A DNA stretch of 9,358 nucleotides from Erythrobacter sp. CCH5-A1 (GTDB taxonomy: Bacteria; Pseudomonadota; Alphaproteobacteria; Sphingomonadales; Sphingomonadaceae), in NCBI RefSeq assembly GCF_001557115.1, contig NZ_LSKQ01000316.1, positions 1 to 9,358 on the forward strand, in the 5' to 3' direction. Positions 6,885-9,358 of this stretch are shown here, in pieces (the stretch's first letter is position 1; every line of letters starts with the position of its first letter). The notes under the pieces were generated by a model that made no database searches, had not been told where the DNA came from, and worked only from the letters and a program-made list of their open reading frames with translations. The translations under genes were made by a program, and so were the position numbers.

Positions 6885-7034
6885 AGAGCATAGGTCGCTT
6901 GCACGCTTTCCGGGTCCCGAACAGCAAAAAAGATGGTGCACACCTTTGGATTGGCTTGAAGTCAGGCGAATCTACGTCAATTCCTCCAGGCCGACCAGGT
7001 TTGACCGGCCGTTCGTTCCTTCCGCGCGCAGCAC

Positions 7035-7760
7035 TTAGATCCCCATACGCCCGATTGAGGCGCCGCCGTCGACGAACAGGGTCTGTCCGGTGATAAATCC
7101 CGCTTCCTCCGACAGCAGGAAGCCTGCCGCCGCCGCGATTTCTTCCGGCTGGCCGAAGCGGCCCATAGGCACGGCGGAGAGGTAGCGCGCCTCGCCGGGG
7201 CTGCCCGGAGGGTTGTTCTGGCGGAACAGCTCGGTCTCGGTCGGGCCGGGGGCGACCGCGTTGACGGTGATCCCGCTGCCTGCAAGCTCGAGCGCCCAAC
7301 TGCGTGCGAAGCTGACCAGTGCGGCCTTGGCTGCGGCATAGGCGGTGCGCTCGGGCGCGCCGAGCACTACCAGGCTGGCGATGTTGACGATCCGCCCCCA
7401 ACCGCGCGCCCGCATGCCGGGCAGGAGCGCCTGCGCGGCGAGAAGCGCCGGGTGGAGGTTTAGCCGTAGCACATCGTCCAGCGTGTCGAGGTCGATCGCC
7501 CCCAAGGCCTGCGGGCGGACGAGGCCGACATTGTTGACGACTCCGTCGAAGGCATATTGCTCCGCCAGCGCGGCCAATCCCGCCGCGCTTGCGCCGCTGT
7601 CGGCAAGATCGAGCGGGACGAGCGTGCCTGGAAAGCCGGGATCGTAGGCAGTGCGGGCGATTCCCACCACGCGGTGCCCGGCCCCGGCAAGCCGCTCTGC
7701 CAGCGCCCGGCCGATCCCCTTGCTGGCACCCGTGACGAGGAACTTGCGGGGGGCGGCCAT
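7035..7760 (-). CDS. Short-chain dehydrogenase/reductase, FabG-like, NADP-type
   Basis: A 241-residue classical SDR. It has TGASKGIG (10-17), Arg36 after strand 2 (VVGIAR), which favours NADP(H), NNVG at 76-79 in place of NNAG, Asn101, Ser129 (NIAS), Tyr141 and Lys145 (YAAAK), and GQTLFVDGG near the end, so the full N-S-Y-K tetrad is present. It should reduce a ketone or oxidise an alcohol with a nicotinamide cofactor in the cytoplasm; the substrate is unknown. The ATG at 7758-7760 shares its A with the TGA stop of the upstream peroxiredoxin-like gene (TGATG), so translation is coupled. A GTG one codon earlier is possible but less likely. It is the last gene of the leftward operon and converges on the second Rieske gene across the 400 bp gene-free region. 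It is not close to the other SDR in this window, which prefers NAD and lacks the tetrad Asn. Confidence 0.93.
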   Translation of the reverse strand: MAAPRKFLVTGASKGIGRALAERLAGAGHRVVGIARTAYDPGFPGTLVPLDLADSGASAAGLAALAEQYAFDGVVNNVGLVRPQALGAIDLDTLDDVLRLNLHPALLAAQALLPGMRARGWGRIVNIASLVVLGAPERTAYAAAKAALVSFARSWALELAGSGITVNAVAPGPTETELFRQNNPPGSPGEARYLSAVPMGRFGQPEEIAAAAGFLLSEEAGFITGQTLFVDGGASIGRMGI

Positions 7761-8422
7761 CACGCGGCCACCGCTGCTGCCGCGCGGCGGATGGCAGGGA
7801 GCATGTCGACCGGTTCAGGACGGCGGGTGTAGTCGGGGTTGACCTCGGCATAGGCGATCACGCCATCGGCACCGATCACGAAGCGGCCGGGCATGGGCAG
7901 GGTCCAGCTCTCGTCACCGTTGAACAGCGGGAGCATGTTGCCGAGCGACTTGTAGAGATCGACCAGATAGCCGGGCAGCGCGAACCTGAGGCCGAAGGCG
8001 GCGGCAACGGTGTTGCCGGCATCGGAGAGGATCGGGAAGCCGAGCGCATTCTCGCGCACCGACTTGCGGCTGTTGACGCGGTTCTGCGGAGAAATCGCGA
8101 CCAGCCGCGCACCTGCCGCCTCGAAGCTCTCGCGCGCGCCTTCGAGCGCTTGCAGCTCCATGTTGCAATAGGGGCACCACACGCCGCGATAGAAGCTCAC
8201 CACCAGCGGGCCCTGCGCGAGGAGATCGGCCGAGGCGACGGGCGTGCCATCGGGGGCTTCGAGCGTGAAGTCGGGTGCGCGGTCGCCGGCCTTCAACGTG
8301 CGTCCGGCGGCACCGGAAGCGATCAGCTCGGCGGTCGCCCGCTCCATCAGTTCGCGCACTTCGGGCGGGCGGGCGGCGCGGAATTCGGCCTTGAAGGCAT
8401 CGAGACGGTCTTGCAGGCTCAT
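7760..8422 (-). CDS. Peroxiredoxin-like protein with CPYC motif (AhpC/TSA, PRX_like2 type)
   Basis: A 220-residue thioredoxin-fold protein. After an N-terminal helix-rich extension (about 1-45) comes KAGDRAPDFTLEAPDG, the usual opening of AhpC/TSA domains, then VVSFYRGVWCPYCNMEL with Cys83 and Cys86. Cys86 aligns with the peroxidatic cysteine of true peroxiredoxins, but the preceding Thr of PxxxTxxC is replaced by Cys83, making a thioredoxin-like CxxC. This is the hallmark of the PRX_like2 group, whose activity is not settled: it may reduce peroxides or act as a thiol-disulfide enzyme. The C-terminal part has PMPGRFVIGADGVIAYAEVNPDYTRRPEP, also typical. The start at 8422 is set by AAGGAGAT about 7 bases upstream. 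It lies 25 bp after the glutathione S-transferase stop and overlaps the following SDR by one base, so all are probably one transcript. No signal peptide, so cytoplasmic. Confidence 0.92.
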   Translation of the reverse strand: MSLQDRLDAFKAEFRAARPPEVRELMERATAELIASGAAGRTLKAGDRAPDFTLEAPDGTPVASADLLAQGPLVVSFYRGVWCPYCNMELQALEGARESFEAAGARLVAISPQNRVNSRKSVRENALGFPILSDAGNTVAAAFGLRFALPGYLVDLYKSLGNMLPLFNGDESWTLPMPGRFVIGADGVIAYAEVNPDYTRRPEPVDMLPAIRRAAAAVAA

Positions 8423-8447
8423 GGCAGATCTCCTTCGGGGTAAGGGG

Positions 8448-9068
8448 TCAGGCGGCGGGGACGAGGGCTTCGACCCGCGCAATGGCGCGTTTTACGGCCG
8501 GGCGGCTCTCGGTGGCGGCGACCCAGCGGCTGAGGTTGGGCAGGCCGGAGATGTCGACCTCGGCAAAGGCGCGGCGCCACAGCCAGCCGAAATGGGCGAT
8601 GTCGGCGATCGTGAAGCTGTCGCCGGCAACGAATTCGTGCCGCGAAAGCGCCAGATCGAGCATCCCGGCGGTGCGCGCGGCCTCGGCCTCGAAGCGGGTG
8701 ATGGCGAGCGGCTGGGGCTCGGCGGCCTGCTTCTTGAAGAACCCGGCCTGGCCGAAGGCGGGGCCGAGGCCCGAGGCGTGGAAAAACAGCTGCTCGAACA
8801 CCCGCGCACGAGCCTCGCCGCTCGCGGGCAGCAGCTTGCCGGTCTTCTCGGCGAGGTAGACGAGGATAGCCGCACTCTCGGTCAGCACCAGCGGGCCATC
8901 GACCAGCACCGGCACCTTGGCATTGGGGTTCAATGCCACGAATTCCGGCACCTTCTGCTCGCCCTTGCGCACGTTGACGCCGTTGAGGGTGTAATCGAGC
9001 CCGAGCTCTTCCAGCGCGATGGGCACCTTGACGCTGTTGGGCGTGGCGAATGCATAGATTTCGATCAT
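8448..9068 (-). CDS. Glutathione S-transferase, Nu-like class
   Basis: A 206-residue soluble glutathione S-transferase. The N-terminal thioredoxin-like domain (about 1-81) starts MIEIYAFATPNSVKV; Thr9-Pro10-Asn11 matches the TPN loop of Nu-class enzymes such as E. coli YfcG/YghU. Pro53 in AKVPVL is the conserved cis-Pro that positions glutathione, and Glu64-Ser65 (LTESAAILVYLAEKTG) binds its gamma-glutamyl part. The helical C-terminal domain contains GDSFTIADIAHFGWLWR, the N-capping-box region with the conserved Asp. Nu-class enzymes often have disulfide-bond reductase activity on glutathione disulfides, which would suit the peroxiredoxin-like neighbour, though classic conjugation is also possible. 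The start is set by AGAGGAG about 8 bases upstream. It begins 16 bp after the stop of the small membrane peptide and is followed 25 bp later by the peroxiredoxin-like gene. Confidence 0.92.
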   Translation of the reverse strand: MIEIYAFATPNSVKVPIALEELGLDYTLNGVNVRKGEQKVPEFVALNPNAKVPVLVDGPLVLTESAAILVYLAEKTGKLLPASGEARARVFEQLFFHASGLGPAFGQAGFFKKQAAEPQPLAITRFEAEAARTAGMLDLALSRHEFVAGDSFTIADIAHFGWLWRRAFAEVDISGLPNLSRWVAATESRPAVKRAIARVEALVPAA

Positions 9069-9084
9069 GGTCGTGCTCCTCTGG

Positions 9085-9198
9085 TCAGCGATGGAAGATG
9101 CGGTGGGCGATGGGGGCTGCGGCAACGAGGATCGCGGCGGTGATGCTGCCGGTGATCTGCAAGGTATAGGCAGCGTCCTGAATGGCCTGTCGCATCAT
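9085..9198 (-). CDS. Small single-helix membrane protein, 37 residues
   Basis: A short leftward frame that begins MMRQAIQDAAYTLQ, continues through a hydrophobic stretch ITGSITAAILVAAAPIA (about 15-31) and ends HRIFHR before a TGA. AAGGA lies 10 bases before the first ATG. The hydrophobic stretch is long enough for one membrane helix, and the basic C-terminus suggests that end faces the cytoplasm. The stop is 16 bases before the glutathione S-transferase start and lies just upstream of that gene's ribosome site, so it would be the first gene of the leftward operon, directly facing the LysR-type gene. I do not recognise a family. It could be a regulator or anchor of a neighbouring enzyme, or a leader peptide that tunes translation of the operon. 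The alternative is a chance frame in the 5' leader, but the ribosome site, spacing and clean hydrophobic core argue for a real gene. Confidence 0.6.
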   Translation of the reverse strand: MMRQAIQDAAYTLQITGSITAAILVAAAPIAHRIFHR

Positions 9199-9322
9199 GT
9201 CCGGTGGTTCCTTGTGTTCGGCAGCGCCGCTTGCGCCAGCTTCTGACAAGACAGATGCCCATTTCCCGCGCGACAGGGCAGAGCGCCCGTGGCACTATGA
9301 TCTATTCCAGGGGGGAATGAAG
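9199..9322. promoter_or_regulatory. Divergent control region of LysR gene and thiol-redox operon
   Basis: 124 bp between the leftward small-peptide operon and the rightward LysR-type gene, the normal place for LysR binding. TATGAT (9296-9301), about 22 bases before the ATG at 9323, is a good -10 for the regulator, but the -35 is weak (CGACAG near 9271). TCTG-ACAAGA-CAGA (9242-9255) is a small dyad overlapping a T-N11-A pattern (T9241 to A9253) and is a candidate LysR site. The leftward promoter is not resolved. Confidence 0.45.
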
Positions 9323-9358
9323 ATGGACCGCTTCCATGCAATGGCGACCTTCGTGCGG
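9323..9358 (+). CDS. LysR-type transcriptional regulator, first 12 codons (cut by window edge)
   Basis: The visible peptide MDRFHAMATFVR is the very typical opening of LysR-type regulators, the first helix of the winged helix-turn-helix DNA-binding domain. The ATG at 9323 is 8-9 bases after an AGGGGGG ribosome site; an in-frame ATG at 9317 sits too close to it. The rest lies beyond the window. Its position, divergent from the glutathione S-transferase operon, suggests it controls that operon and itself; the inducing signal is unknown. Confidence 0.8.
   Translation, partial: MDRFHAMATFVR

Larger units (their letters stand above)
6636..7034. other. Gene-free convergent intergenic region, repeat-like
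   Basis: About 400 bp between two convergent genes. It has more A/T than the flanking genes (runs such as CAGCAAAAAAGATGG), and no frame shows a start, ribosome site and protein-like composition together. Short spurious minus-strand translations contain FCRPKAAI and VVSAFGKSGRL, which resemble the recurrent RFRPKADI / SALGQKRTF strings produced by dispersed intergenic repeats in alphaproteobacteria; this resemblance is from memory. I see no convincing terminator for either converging gene: a weak hairpin GGT-GTGC-ACC followed by six T lies on the minus strand near 6926-6945. Confidence 0.5.

Noticed and set aside
6926..6945. Possible minus-strand terminator (GGT-GTGC-ACC followed by six T)
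   Set aside because: The stem is only 3 bp with a 4-base loop and lies about 90 bases past the SDR stop; too weak to call.
6991..7012. GGCCG...CGGCC inverted repeat downstream of the leftward SDR
   Set aside because: Only 5 bp arms with a 12-base loop and no T run on either strand, so not a credible terminator.
6636..7034. CRISPR array or transposon remnant in the gene-free region
   Set aside because: Only two 11 bp repeats, no spacer array, no transposase fragment and no terminal inverted repeats with target duplication.
6833..7093. An 86-codon plus-strand frame starting MPNADTTKADTT
   Set aside because: It is built from the direct repeat, runs into the end of the leftward SDR gene, lacks a good ribosome site and ends in an Arg-rich shadow.

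Overview
This is a GC-rich bacterial window in which nearly every base belongs to a gene. The coding style (strong G/C bias at third codon positions), a large sphingomonad-type TonB-dependent receptor and several stand-alone Rieske oxygenase alpha subunits point to an alphaproteobacterium, most likely Sphingomonadales (Novosphingobium, Sphingobium or Erythrobacter-like). That placement is inference from gene style, not from a marker gene.

Left part (1-6635) looks like a catabolic and uptake cluster. A leftward pair encodes an NAD-type short-chain dehydrogenase (349-1128) and the N-terminus of an MFS transporter (1-377, cut by the window edge); the two overlap by 29 bp. Divergent from them across 130 bp, a Rieske non-haem iron oxygenase alpha subunit (1259-2572) is followed by a TonB-dependent outer-membrane receptor (2784-5258). 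A strong intrinsic terminator (5282-5316) then precedes a second, different Rieske oxygenase (5406-6635). A plausible reading is: receptor brings a compound across the outer membrane, the MFS protein moves it or a product across the inner membrane, the oxygenases hydroxylate or demethylate it, and the dehydrogenase oxidises an alcohol product. The substrate cannot be read from the sequence. No oxygenase beta subunit, ferredoxin or reductase is present in the window.

Middle (6636-7034): about 400 bp between convergent genes with no convincing gene. Its base composition is less GC-rich than its neighbours; it holds a direct repeat and an inverted repeat, and its spurious translations resemble those of dispersed alphaproteobacterial intergenic repeats.

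Right part (7035-9358) is a compact leftward operon: a 37-residue single-helix membrane peptide (9085-9198), a Nu-like glutathione S-transferase (8448-9068), a CPYC peroxiredoxin-like protein (7760-8422) and a second short-chain dehydrogenase (7035-7760, start overlapping the previous stop as TGATG). A LysR-type regulator begins divergently at 9323 and is cut by the window edge after 12 codons. The arrangement suggests a LysR-controlled thiol-redox or electrophile-detoxification unit, separate from the oxygenase cluster.
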